Below the pieces are notes generated by a model. That model made no database searches. It saw nothing but the letters and a program-made list of their open reading frames with translations, and was not told the DNA's origin. Shown one piece after another: positions 46,890-55,579 of a stretch of 64,000 nucleotides of DNA. Source of the stretch: Metabacillus halosaccharovorans (GTDB taxonomy: Bacteria > Bacillota > Bacilli > Bacillales > Bacillaceae). Every line of letters starts with the position of its first letter. Position 1 is the first letter of the stretch. Both the position numbers and the translations under genes were made by a program. The DNA lies in the NCBI RefSeq assembly GCF_002019635.1, contig NZ_KV917372.1, forward strand, positions 1,922,001 through 1,986,000, read 5' to 3'.

Positions 46890-47816
46890 TTACTTTTTTT
46901 CATCTGACATATAAACATCAACCAATACTTTTTCCTCAGGTTTTTTACCATCCTTCAAGAAGTCGTGTACATAATTAACAGCTTCAGAACCGATAAATTC
47001 AAAATCTTGTACAGCTGTTACTTCCATTTCTCCTTTATCTATTAAATCGTACGCTTCTTTCGCTCCATCAAAACCGATAACAATAATTCCATCATCTTGT
47101 CGTCCGGCCGTTTCAATTGCACGTGCTACTCCAACTGCCATTGTATCGTTTTGAGCAAATACCACATCAATATCATCATGTTTTGCTAAAAAATCTGACA
47201 TTGCACTTTCCGCAGGTGCCATTGAGAAATCACCAACTGCTGTGTCCAAAATTTCAAATTCACTATCCGGGTTTTGTTCTGGATCAATAACGCTTAAGAA
47301 GCCGCCCCCACGTTCTCGTTGTGGAGCTGTACCGATAATACCTTCAATATGAATGACCTTACCACCTTCAGGTAATTTTTCTTGTAACCATTCTCCTACA
47401 AGCTTTCCACCTTTTAAATTATCAGTCACTAAATATGATAAAACACCTTCTACATCTACTGATCTATCAACTGTTACAACAGGAATATCCTGTGCGATAG
47501 CATCCCTTAGAGCGTTTGCTGTCGACGATTCATCTCCAGGGTTGATTACGATAGCGCTTACTCCTTGTTGAAGGGCATCCTCTACTTGAGAAGGTTGCTT
47601 AGAAGGGTCATTTTGTCCATCGTAGACTAATACCTCATATCCTAGTTCTTCACCCTGTTCGACAACAGCATCACGAAGTACATGAAAGAAAGGGTTTCCT
47701 AAGTCAGCCATTAATAAAGCTATTTTTTCTTTTCCTCCATCTCCACTGGATTGATTGCTACATGCTACCATCATAAATGTCAAAATTGAAAGCAAAACTA
47801 ATAATAACTTCTTCAT
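46890..47816 (-). CDS. Pentose-type ABC solute-binding lipoprotein (RbsB family)
   Basis: 308 residues; lipobox MVAC then the RbsB-type fold: KIALLMADLGNPFFHVLRDA, EVLVYDGQNDPSKQPSQVED, IVINPGDESSTANALRDAI, VTVDRSVD, VVFAQNDTMAVGVARAIE, VIGFDGAKEAYDLIDKGEME. Such proteins bind monosaccharides (ribose, xylose, allose, apiose and others). AGGGGGAG precedes the ATG. Last gene of the pentose operon, after the matching permease (29 bp). Confidence 0.95.
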   Translation of the reverse strand: MKKLLLVLLSILTFMMVACSNQSSGDGGKEKIALLMADLGNPFFHVLRDAVVEQGEELGYEVLVYDGQNDPSKQPSQVEDALQQGVSAIVINPGDESSTANALRDAIAQDIPVVTVDRSVDVEGVLSYLVTDNLKGGKLVGEWLQEKLPEGGKVIHIEGIIGTAPQRERGGGFLSVIDPEQNPDSEFEILDTAVGDFSMAPAESAMSDFLAKHDDIDVVFAQNDTMAVGVARAIETAGRQDDGIIVIGFDGAKEAYDLIDKGEMEVTAVQDFEFIGSEAVNYVHDFLKDGKKPEEKVLVDVYMSDEKK

Positions 47817-47844
47817 TTTTTCTCCCCCTTAATAGTTAGCTGAA

Positions 47845-48843
47845 TTATCTAGAACTCTTACGATCCAAAATCACCGCAAGGAGTATCACTAGCCCTTTAA
47901 TGAATTGCTGATAGAATGCAGATACACCGATAATATTTAATCCATTATTTAGTACACCGATAATAAGGACTCCAATTAATGTTCCAAATAACCTTCCTTT
48001 TCCACCCGCTAAGCTAGTACCACCAATAACAACTGCTGCAATAGCGTCTAGTTCAAAGCCAGCACCAGCAGTAGGTTGTGAAGAACTTAGACGGGATGTC
48101 AATATAACACCAGCTAACGCAGACATAACACCACTTATAATATATACTGATGTTTTAATTCGATCTGTTGGTAATGAAGATAATCTTGCAACTTCTTCAT
48201 TTCCACCGATAGCATATACGCCTCTACCAAAGACTGTTTTTTGGAGTATTATTAACAATAGGGCAAAGACAACAAGAAGAATAATCATCGGAAATGGAAT
48301 ACCCAAAATATCCCCTTGGCTAAAGAAATTTAATATTGGAGAATTCTCTGTTATACCCATTGCTGGAATACCATCAGAAATAATCATCGTTATCCCGCTA
48401 AACATCGTCATTGTTGCCAAAGTAACAATAAACGCCTGTAATTTAACTTTTGAGATAAGTACTCCATTAAACCATCCTAATAACGCTCCTAATAGCAACA
48501 CTAATGGAATTGCTATTAAATCAGGTGTACCTGACGCAACCATTAACCCTAACACCATTCCTGTTAAAGCTAAAATGGCACCTACTGATAAGTCTATTCC
48601 GCCGGTTAGAATAACGAATGTCATTCCAAAAGCAATTAAACCATTTATTGAAACCTGACGGAAAACATTCAAAATATTATACATTGATAGAAACTTAGAA
48701 TTCATTATTGAAATAATTAATACTAATACAAATAGGGCAATTACAGTTCCATACTTCCGATATATATTACTAAGGTTAGCTTTTTCTTCACTCTCTCCAT
48801 GTACAGTTCCATTCTTTCGATAGATATTACCGAGATTAGCCAT
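47845..48843 (-). CDS. Pentose-type ABC permease (RbsC family) with duplicated N-terminal segment
   Basis: 332 residues from ATG 48843 (MANLGNIYRKNG), chosen for GGGAGGG and the one-base spacing to the ATPase stop. About ten membrane spans; VTLATMTMFSGITMIISDG and AIAAVVIGGTSLAGGKGRLFG are RbsC hallmarks. Residues 2-14 (ANLGNIYRKNGTV) are repeated at 20-32 (ANLSNIYRKYGTV); the DNA shows the same short tandem duplication. The first copy is an extra cytoplasmic extension. Confidence 0.94.
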   Translation of the reverse strand: MANLGNIYRKNGTVHGESEEKANLSNIYRKYGTVIALFVLVLIISIMNSKFLSMYNILNVFRQVSINGLIAFGMTFVILTGGIDLSVGAILALTGMVLGLMVASGTPDLIAIPLVLLLGALLGWFNGVLISKVKLQAFIVTLATMTMFSGITMIISDGIPAMGITENSPILNFFSQGDILGIPFPMIILLVVFALLLIILQKTVFGRGVYAIGGNEEVARLSSLPTDRIKTSVYIISGVMSALAGVILTSRLSSSQPTAGAGFELDAIAAVVIGGTSLAGGKGRLFGTLIGVLIIGVLNNGLNIIGVSAFYQQFIKGLVILLAVILDRKSSR

Positions 48844-48844
48844 T

Positions 48845-50329
48845 TTATATCCCTCCCACTGCAGCATATTGCATGACACTTTCTTGTGTTGCTTCGTCTC
48901 GATTAAAAATCTTCACTAACTTTTTCTCATGCATCACTGCAATGCGATCACAAATACCAAGTATTTCAGGCAATTCACTTGATACAATAATAATTGCTAC
49001 ACCAGCCTTTTTTAATTGATTAATAATTTCATAGATTTCCTTCTTCGCACCAACATCAACACCGCGTGTAGGTTCATCCAGGATAAGTATTTTGGGATTC
49101 GTTATTAGCCATTTGGCTATGACAATTTTTTGTTGATTTCCCCCACTTAGCTTTCCAACTGAAATTTCCTGGCTTGCTGTTTTTACCTTTAGCTTTCCGA
49201 TGAACTCTTCTACCATACTTCTTATAGATCTATCTTCTATTAGTTTATTATTCGCAAATGAAGATAAAGATGGTAAGGCCATATTATCCCTAACTGAAAA
49301 ATCTAAGATTAGTCCTTCATTTTTTCGATCTTCTGTAATAAAACCAAGTCCCATTCGTTTTGCGACAATAGGGGAACTAATATTAACCTTTTTTCCACTT
49401 ATGTGAATTTCTCCTGAATCAAATTTGGTACTACCAAATATAGCATGCATAACTTCTGTTCTTCCTGAACCCATAAGTCCTGAAAAACCTAAAATTTCTC
49501 CCTTTCTAACATCGAAACTGACATTCTCAAATTTACCTTTTTGAGACAAATCTTTAACTGATAGTATGGTTTCACCAGGAGAGATTTCAATCCTCGGGAA
49601 CCGTTCATCTAAATCGTAGCCTACCATCATACTTACGATTTCATCGAAAGAGGTCTCCTTAATTGTTTTTTGACCAATATAGGCACCATCCCGCATAATG
49701 GTAATTTCATCACAAATGTCAAAGATTTCTTCCATTCGATGTGATATATAAACAAAAGAAACCCCTTTATCTCTTAGTTCCCTGATAATTTTAAATAATA
49801 AGGCTATCTCTTTATCGGTTAATGCAGCAGTAGGTTCATCCATGATAATAAGCTCTGCATCCATTAATAATGCTTTTGCTATCTCTACAAGCTGGCGACT
49901 TCCTATAGAAATATCTTTAATAAGTGTGCTTGGATCAATGTCTAAGCCCAGCATTTGAAGCTTTTCCTTTGCTATTTTAACCATTGCTTTCTTATCTATT
50001 AGGCCTAATTTATTCTTTTTTTCCTTACCCAAAAACATATTATCCACAATACTCATTTCGTTTAAAACATTGAGTTCTTGATGAATAAAAGCAATTTTTT
50101 TATTTTCACTATCCTTTATACTAGTTAACTCAAAAAGTTCTCCGTTTATTTCTATATCTCCGGTGTCCTTTGTATAGACACCTGTTAGTATTTTCATTAA
50201 AGTAGACTTACCTGCTCCATTTTCACCCATTAATGCGTGTATTTCCTTTTCTTTCACATGGATCCCAGCATCTTTTAATACCTGAACAGCCCCAAAACTT
50301 TTGCAAATTCCACTCATTCTTAATTCCAT
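48845..50329 (-). CDS. Pentose-type ABC ATPase (RbsA family, two nucleotide-binding domains)
   Basis: 494 residues with tandem ATPase domains. First: Walker A GENGAGKSTLMK (34-45), Q-loop, ISIGSRQLVEIAKALL signature and LIIMDEPTAALT. Second: degenerate Walker A GLMGSGRTEVMH, intact signature KLSGGNQQKIVIAKWL and ILDEPTRGVDVG. This is the monosaccharide class, as for RbsA/XylG. A consensus cre site lies 28 bp upstream. The stop codon is one base from the permease start. Confidence 0.96.
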   Translation of the reverse strand: MELRMSGICKSFGAVQVLKDAGIHVKEKEIHALMGENGAGKSTLMKILTGVYTKDTGDIEINGELFELTSIKDSENKKIAFIHQELNVLNEMSIVDNMFLGKEKKNKLGLIDKKAMVKIAKEKLQMLGLDIDPSTLIKDISIGSRQLVEIAKALLMDAELIIMDEPTAALTDKEIALLFKIIRELRDKGVSFVYISHRMEEIFDICDEITIMRDGAYIGQKTIKETSFDEIVSMMVGYDLDERFPRIEISPGETILSVKDLSQKGKFENVSFDVRKGEILGFSGLMGSGRTEVMHAIFGSTKFDSGEIHISGKKVNISSPIVAKRMGLGFITEDRKNEGLILDFSVRDNMALPSLSSFANNKLIEDRSIRSMVEEFIGKLKVKTASQEISVGKLSGGNQQKIVIAKWLITNPKILILDEPTRGVDVGAKKEIYEIINQLKKAGVAIIIVSSELPEILGICDRIAVMHEKKLVKIFNRDEATQESVMQYAAVGGI

Positions 50330-50356
50330 ATTCCCACCCCATTTCTATCCACTTGT

Positions 50357-50370
50357 TGTTAGCGGTTACA
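50357..50370. promoter_or_regulatory. Consensus cre site between kinase gene and rbsA-like gene
   Basis: Minus strand TGTAACCGCTAACA matches TGWAANCGNTNWCA at every position. It lies in the 141-bp gap inside the operon, 28 bp before the ATPase ATG. It suggests a CcpA roadblock, or a separate, CcpA-controlled promoter for the importer. Confidence 0.7.
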
Positions 50371-50470
50371 AAAACTTTGTCTAGAATATAGTTAATAAAA
50401 GCACTCTCATTAAGGGCAACTCTAAATTTCTTATTAATCATACAAAACACATAAGTAACCCTTTATTTGA

Positions 50471-51958
50471 TCATTTAACTAAAACGCTCTTTACCGATTC
50501 TTGCCAACCTTGATAATAACGATCTCTCAACTCACTTGAAATAACTGGTTGATATTTCTTACTTTCCTGATTTAGCCGTTGTATCTCATCAATCGAATTC
50601 CATATCCCAACACCTAATCCAGCTAAGTACACAGATCCTAATGAAGAAAGTTCTGCCACTAGTGAAACAACAACATCACTTCCAATCATGTCAGCTTGGT
50701 ACTGCATTAAAAATGAATTACTTGTCGCACCACCGTCTACTTTTAACTCTTTTATCTCAATGTTTGATTCATTTTTCATTAATTCAATAGCGTCAGATAC
50801 TTGATAGGTGATACTTTCTAACGCTGCACGAATAATATGTGCCTTCCCTGAATTTCGATTCATTCCCAAGATGGCAGCTCGTGCATATGGATTCCAATAA
50901 GGTGCACCTAAACCAACAAATGCAGGAACTAAGTATACGCCTTGATTATCCGGGATAGAAGTTGCGAGAGATTCAACCTCTGAGAAATCACTAAATAACT
51001 CAAGATCCTCTTTCACCCACTTCAGAACATCACCCGTGCTATTGATAATCCCCTCAAGTGCATAACTTACTTCACCATCAATCACCCATGCAACAGATGT
51101 AACTAAACCATTTTGTGCATTTACTAAATGACCAGTATTCATCATGACAGAAGTACCCGTACCATAGGTTGCTTTTGCCATTCCTTTTTCAAAGCACTTT
51201 TGTCCAAATAAGGCGCCCTGTGAATCACCTATGATTCCCGAGATCGGTAATCCTAAAAAAGAAAGATTAGGATCATTTACTCTACCAAAAATATCATTTG
51301 AGCTTTTCACCTCTGGTAGCATTGTTTTCGGGATATTGAATATCTCTAATAATTCATCGTCCCAAGCAAGGGTATGAATATTAAATAGAAGTGTTCTACT
51401 TGCATTTGTATAATCAGTTGCATGAACGCTTCCACCCGTTAACTTCCAAATTAACCAACTATCTATCGTTCCAAGTAATAGTTTTCCTTCATTTGCTTTT
51501 TCTCTTGCACCTTCAACATGATCTAAAATCCAACTTATCTTTGACGCAGAAAAATAAGGGTCAATCGTTAAGCCTGTTTTAGATTGGATTTTATCTTCAA
51601 ATCCTTTTTCTTTTAAGCCCTTACAAGAATCAGATGTTCTTCTACATTGCCATACGATTGCATTATAAACAGGAATTCCTGTTTCCTTATCCCAAACGAC
51701 AATGGTTTCCCTTTGGTTTGTTAAAGCCAACACTTTATATTGATTAAGAGAAACAGAGGCAAATTGAACAACCTCTGTTATCACATGTTTTACATTTTCA
51801 TAGATTTCTATTGGATCATGCTCAACCCACCCTGACTCTGGATAGTATTGTTTATGGGCTAGCGCAGTTTTATGTGTAATTTCTCCATCTGAATTTACAA
51901 CTAAAGCTTTTGTACCTGATGTGCTTTGATCGATCGCAAGTATATAGTTTGTTGTCAT
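50471..51958 (-). CDS. FGGY-family carbohydrate kinase
   Basis: 495 residues of the actin/hexokinase fold: phosphate loop ILAIDQSTSGTKALVV, catalytic-Asp region GIIGDSQGALFGQ, adenosine motif LKVDGGATSNSFLMQYQADM. Closest in feel to glycerol and pentulose kinases. Position between transketolase subunits and importer suggests that it phosphorylates a ketose made by the isomerase (e.g. apulose, ribulose or xylulose). The start ATG has a GAGGGAT site. It follows the transketolase C-subunit by 13 bp. Exact substrate not readable. Confidence 0.88.
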   Translation of the reverse strand: MTTNYILAIDQSTSGTKALVVNSDGEITHKTALAHKQYYPESGWVEHDPIEIYENVKHVITEVVQFASVSLNQYKVLALTNQRETIVVWDKETGIPVYNAIVWQCRRTSDSCKGLKEKGFEDKIQSKTGLTIDPYFSASKISWILDHVEGAREKANEGKLLLGTIDSWLIWKLTGGSVHATDYTNASRTLLFNIHTLAWDDELLEIFNIPKTMLPEVKSSNDIFGRVNDPNLSFLGLPISGIIGDSQGALFGQKCFEKGMAKATYGTGTSVMMNTGHLVNAQNGLVTSVAWVIDGEVSYALEGIINSTGDVLKWVKEDLELFSDFSEVESLATSIPDNQGVYLVPAFVGLGAPYWNPYARAAILGMNRNSGKAHIIRAALESITYQVSDAIELMKNESNIEIKELKVDGGATSNSFLMQYQADMIGSDVVVSLVAELSSLGSVYLAGLGVGIWNSIDEIQRLNQESKKYQPVISSELRDRYYQGWQESVKSVLVK

Positions 51959-51971
51959 ATCTATCCCTCGA

Positions 51972-52937
51972 TTAATTGTTATTCAATTGCAAAGCGATAT
52001 TTTTTACATTATCGACACTAATCCCATAATGCTTAAAGACTTCAGCAGTATTCCCAGTAATAGGAGGTTCATCTGGTATTCCAATGATTTTCAATGGAAC
52101 CGGTTGATGTTGAATGACCACTTCAGCAACAGCTGCACCTAAACCACCATGTATGCTGTGCTCTTCAATCGTAATAATTTTTCCAGTCTCACGCGCTGCT
52201 CTAATAATAGCTTCTTCATCTAAAGGCTTGATTGTGTGCATGTTGATTACTCTACAATTAATTCCTTCTTGTTCAAGTGCTTCTGCAGAGTCTAATGCTA
52301 CACGAACCGTTTCTCCACTAGCAATAATCGTTAAATCACTACCCTCTCTCATCGTAACCGCTTTACCAATTTCAAATTCGTATTCATCTGATACATAGGA
52401 ATCCTCTACTGGATTACGCCCAATTCTTACATAGGCTGGTCGGTCACTTTCAACTAAAGCTTCAATCATCTTCTTAGCTTCATGACGATCTGCAGGCATC
52501 ATCACATCAAGGCCAGGTATCGCACGTGTTACTGCTATATCTTGTAAGGAGTGATGTGACATACCAAGCGCACCGTAACTAACTCCTCCACTTATCCCGA
52601 TCAACTTTACATTTGTTTGCGAATAGGCAACATCTACTTTAATTTGTTCAATACTTCTCATACTTAAGAAACAAGCTGGTGAAGCAATAAACGGCTTTTT
52701 ACCAGAATGAGCCAACCCAGATGCCATCCCAACAATATTTTGTTCAGCAATTCCAACCTCAACAATTTGTTCTGGCAATTCTTTTCCAAACTGTACCATT
52801 GAAGCAGAGCCTCTAGAATCGCTTGTTAGCACTAATAGATCTTTATCTTTTTTACCAAGTTCTAATAATATTTCACTAATCGCCTGGCGATTGGCTATTT
52901 TATTACCTTTTGATGTTTTCACTGCAACATTTTTCAT
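51972..52937 (-). CDS. Transketolase, C-terminal subunit (pyrimidine-binding and C-terminal domains)
   Basis: 321 residues corresponding to the second half of a transketolase or DXS-like enzyme. The Pyr domain has VLTSDSRGSASM and the catalytic Glu in VGIAEQNIVGMASG (Glu65), GGVSYGALGMSHHSLQDIAV and PADRHEAKKM; the C-terminal domain has GEEHSIHGGLG-like IEEHSIHGGLGAAV. Its ATG overlaps the stop of the N-subunit gene by four bases, a sign of translational coupling into a two-subunit enzyme. Such split transketolases include apulose-4-phosphate transketolase. Confidence 0.9.
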   Translation of the reverse strand: MKNVAVKTSKGNKIANRQAISEILLELGKKDKDLLVLTSDSRGSASMVQFGKELPEQIVEVGIAEQNIVGMASGLAHSGKKPFIASPACFLSMRSIEQIKVDVAYSQTNVKLIGISGGVSYGALGMSHHSLQDIAVTRAIPGLDVMMPADRHEAKKMIEALVESDRPAYVRIGRNPVEDSYVSDEYEFEIGKAVTMREGSDLTIIASGETVRVALDSAEALEQEGINCRVINMHTIKPLDEEAIIRAARETGKIITIEEHSIHGGLGAAVAEVVIQHQPVPLKIIGIPDEPPITGNTAEVFKHYGISVDNVKNIALQLNNN

Positions 52938-53764
52938 ACTAAAACCTCCAATTGTTTTGAAAGTTCCTCCATAGCTAGGTTATATTCTTCTTCAGTTGGA
53001 ACGCGGTGATGCCAGCCTACTTGATTTTCAGCAAACGAAATTCCTTTTCCTTTTACTGTATTAGCTAGGATTAATGTTGGTTTCCCTGGAGTTTTTGGAG
53101 TATGACTGAATACATTAACTAGTTCTTTCACATCATTTCCTTCTACTTCAACAACTTCCCATCCAAAGCTTCTCCATTTATCTCCAAGTGGTTCAAGACC
53201 CATGACATCTTCTGTGGTATTCGTAATTTGCAGGCGATTTCGGTCAATAATTGCCGTTAAATTATCCAGTTTATATTGTGAAGCTGCCATCGCACCTTCC
53301 CATACAGAGCCCTCAGCCTGCTCTCCGTCTCCCATTAAGGTATAAACCCGATAAGATTTTCCATCCATCTTAGCAGCTAAAGCCATACCAACCGAAATTG
53401 GTAAACCGTGCCCCAATGAACCTGTATTCATCTCAATGCCAGGTACTTTATTATTCGGATGCCCAATTAGCCTGGAATTAAATTTCGAAAATGTTTTTAG
53501 TTCTTCTTTCGGAAAGAAGCCTTTATCAGCTAAAATAGCCCATAAAGACTCAACTGAATGTCCTTTACTTTGAACATAACGATCACGCTCTTCCCAATTT
53601 GGATTGTTTGGATCAATGTTCATAATCTTGTAATAAAGAACAGTTAAAATATCAGTGTTTGATAACGAGCCACCCGTATGACCTGTTCTTGCCTCATAGA
53701 TCATCGTTAATAGTGATTTTCTAATTTCTATCGCCTTTCTTTTCAAAAATGCAATCTCTTCCAT
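52934..53764 (-). CDS. Transketolase, N-terminal (thiamine-diphosphate-binding) subunit
   Basis: 276 residues from ATG 53764 (MEEIAFL), with GGGAGGG eight bases ahead; an upstream start would fall in that site. The PP domain shows HTGGSLSNTDILTVLYY, SKGHSVESLWAIL, NTGSLGHGLPISVGMA and the ThDP/Mg motif GDGEQAEGSVWEGA (145-158) followed by DRN. It transfers two-carbon units together with the C-subunit downstream. Coupled by overlap to that subunit and 28 bp from the isomerase. Confidence 0.9.
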   Translation of the reverse strand: MEEIAFLKRKAIEIRKSLLTMIYEARTGHTGGSLSNTDILTVLYYKIMNIDPNNPNWEERDRYVQSKGHSVESLWAILADKGFFPKEELKTFSKFNSRLIGHPNNKVPGIEMNTGSLGHGLPISVGMALAAKMDGKSYRVYTLMGDGEQAEGSVWEGAMAASQYKLDNLTAIIDRNRLQITNTTEDVMGLEPLGDKWRSFGWEVVEVEGNDVKELVNVFSHTPKTPGKPTLILANTVKGKGISFAENQVGWHHRVPTEEEYNLAMEELSKQLEVLV

Positions 53765-53791
53765 AATAAGAACCCTCCCATTTTTCACAAT

Positions 53792-55228
53792 TTATTTGTT
53801 AAGATCACTACCACGTAACCATGCTCTAATTTCATTTTCTGTCGGATCAACCGGGTCAGGTGTTAAACCAGGAATATACTCACATGCCTCAAATAGGACC
53901 GGGATTACGTTTGCATGAATTCCTACCGAATGATGAATATATGGGCCTTTAACTAATTTTTCTTCCCATAATGGCCAGTCATTTACCTCAACCCATACAT
54001 ATGAACCTCTGGTAAATGGTCCTTCAATTCCTTTTGCCTTCCCCAGAAAGATTGAATACTCTCCATGGTCTCCATCAAAACGAGCTAAAGTCATTTCTCC
54101 ACCTTTAATTTCACCTTCATGAGTTCCTGGAGAATGATCATCAAACAAAAAATGCTTGTTTAATTTTGGTTTTTCTTCTTTACTTAGTGAAACAGGGAAG
54201 TTCCCACAATGGAACAATAATTCACCATTTGGATTCTCAGGATGACGAACCGTGATGTCGGCAAAAAATGTTGGATGCGTATTTAATGTTGCTGCTTGAA
54301 CCATAATTGATGTAATCGCTCCATGGATATCTGTTTCACAAGTAACTGGAATTTGTTCATCCGTTAAAATTGCATTTGCTAAGCAAGGCATGATGCCAAT
54401 AATATCTTGTAGTGTTGACCAACATTGGATGGCAATCGCTGTACTCCTTGTATCTTCAGCCAACTGTTTCATGGCTACTTTTAATGATGCAATTCGTCTA
54501 ACATCTTCTTCAGTCACTGAGCTCCAATCAAGCTTTTCCTTGATATAATTCATAGCCTCATCTAATTCAGGACTATCCGTCTTTTCTATTTTTAACGTTG
54601 TTTTCTTTAACTCATCTAGAGTGATAGGATGGATTTGAATACCAAATGTCTCTAATAACTCACCCTCGTTGCAAATAACTGACCAGAAATCAGAAGGTCG
54701 AGTTGAAATCTGTAAAATTCTTAAACTACTAAAATGCTTAACTACATTTGCAGCACCAATGAAATTTTTAAAACCTCTCTCGAAGATTGGATCATCAACG
54801 CGGCAGTTCGTAATGTAAGTGAACTTTACATTAAATCGTCTTAAAACCTTCCCTGTTGCAAAGATTCCACATTGTGAATCACGAAGGCGCATACCATCTT
54901 CTAGTGGAGCTTCATCTCTAGGCCCCCAAAGCAATACCGGCTTTCCAATAGCCTTTGCCACACGAGCAACAATATCCTCAGTTCCAAAATTACAGTGAGG
55001 GAAAAACAGCGCATCCACTTCAGCATCTCTAAAACGTTTAATAATAGCAGGCTCTTCAAGGCGTTCATGTAATAGCCCTTCGTCGTTAATCCCCTCTAAA
55101 TCAACAATCTCAATATCCAATCCGAAGCTTTCAATTTTTTCTCTTATTAAGTTTTTGTATTTCAGTGCATCTTTTTTACTAAAAACAAATCGACGTGTAG
55201 GTGCAAAACCTAACTTTAATCTTTGCAT
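53792..55228 (-). CDS. L-fucose/L-arabinose-isomerase-fold sugar isomerase
   Basis: 478 residues with the FucI/AraA-like three-domain pattern. Domain 1: FAPTRR, VDALFFPHCNFGTEDIVARV, VLLWGPRDEAP; middle: DSQCGIFATGKVLRRFN. Metal-site candidates are Glu298 in TCETDIHGA, Asp324 in FADITV and a His in HHSVGIH (432-438), matching the Glu/Asp/His set of FucI. At 478 residues it is shorter than FucI (about 590). GGAGGTAA precedes the ATG. First gene of the pentose operon behind a sigma-A promoter with operator-like repeats. It likely turns an aldose into the ketose used by the kinase; the aldose is not known (D-apiose, L-fucose and D-arabinose are candidates). Confidence 0.82.
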   Translation of the reverse strand: MQRLKLGFAPTRRFVFSKKDALKYKNLIREKIESFGLDIEIVDLEGINDEGLLHERLEEPAIIKRFRDAEVDALFFPHCNFGTEDIVARVAKAIGKPVLLWGPRDEAPLEDGMRLRDSQCGIFATGKVLRRFNVKFTYITNCRVDDPIFERGFKNFIGAANVVKHFSSLRILQISTRPSDFWSVICNEGELLETFGIQIHPITLDELKKTTLKIEKTDSPELDEAMNYIKEKLDWSSVTEEDVRRIASLKVAMKQLAEDTRSTAIAIQCWSTLQDIIGIMPCLANAILTDEQIPVTCETDIHGAITSIMVQAATLNTHPTFFADITVRHPENPNGELLFHCGNFPVSLSKEEKPKLNKHFLFDDHSPGTHEGEIKGGEMTLARFDGDHGEYSIFLGKAKGIEGPFTRGSYVWVEVNDWPLWEEKLVKGPYIHHSVGIHANVIPVLFEACEYIPGLTPDPVDPTENEIRAWLRGSDLNK

Positions 55229-55299
55229 GAGTAGTTACCTCCAAGAAATGGTCTGAATTTAGGTCAATTTTAATTTTAAAGCGTATACATAAACTAAGT

Positions 55300-55317
55300 A
55301 ACTAAACCTTTTTAGTT
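55300..55317. promoter_or_regulatory. 18-bp operator-like inverted repeat, promoter-proximal copy
   Basis: AACTAAACCTTTTTAGTT, placed just downstream of the -10 of the isomerase-operon promoter. Same spacing and half-site AACTAA...TTAGTT as at 55376. Probable LacI paralogue B operator. The gap 55229-55579 also holds a cre-like site (55276-55289), with one mismatch. Confidence 0.6.
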
Positions 55318-55339
55318 TTTTTATATGTGTTATAAATGT

Positions 55340-55368
55340 ATAATAATTCATTTTTTTCAGTAGGTCAA
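55340..55368 (-). promoter_or_regulatory. Sigma-A promoter of the pentose operon
   Basis: Minus strand TTGACC (55363-55368), 17 bp, TATTAT (55340-55345). About 110 bp upstream of the isomerase ATG and flanked by two 18-bp inverted repeats. Confidence 0.65.
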
Positions 55369-55375
55369 TAAACTC

Positions 55376-55393
55376 AACTAATATTTTTTAGTT
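55376..55393. promoter_or_regulatory. 18-bp operator-like inverted repeat, promoter-distal copy
   Basis: AACTAATATTTTTTAGTT immediately upstream of the -35. With the copy at 55300 it brackets the promoter, as expected for a looping LacI-type repressor. Confidence 0.6.
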
Positions 55394-55485
55394 ATTTTAT
55401 TGGAATTTATATAAAAGTTTATTTAAAAACTTAATTTTACTCTTCATTCCTCAATGAATATGCTGATCATTATTATTACCAACAG

Positions 55486-55524
55486 ACTAAACGATATCAT
55501 GTTTAGTTTTATTTATGCTATAAT
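55486..55524 (+). promoter_or_regulatory. Promoter and operator of the second LacI gene
   Basis: ACTAAAC-8 bp-GTTTAGT inverted repeat (55486-55507) over the -35 zone, followed by the extended -10 TGcTATAAT (TATAAT 55519-55524). The same half-site as the operon repeats suggests autoregulation. Confidence 0.55.
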
Positions 55525-55579
55525 ACATAAAAATATTTAGTTTAATTCATATAAACTTTAAATAGGCAGGAGAAATTAG

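Noticed and set aside
51972-53764. Sulfoquinovose transketolase pathway
   Set aside because: That pathway also uses a split transketolase, but here an FGGY kinase, a FucI-like isomerase and a pentose importer are present, and I recognised no sulfo-sugar enzymes.
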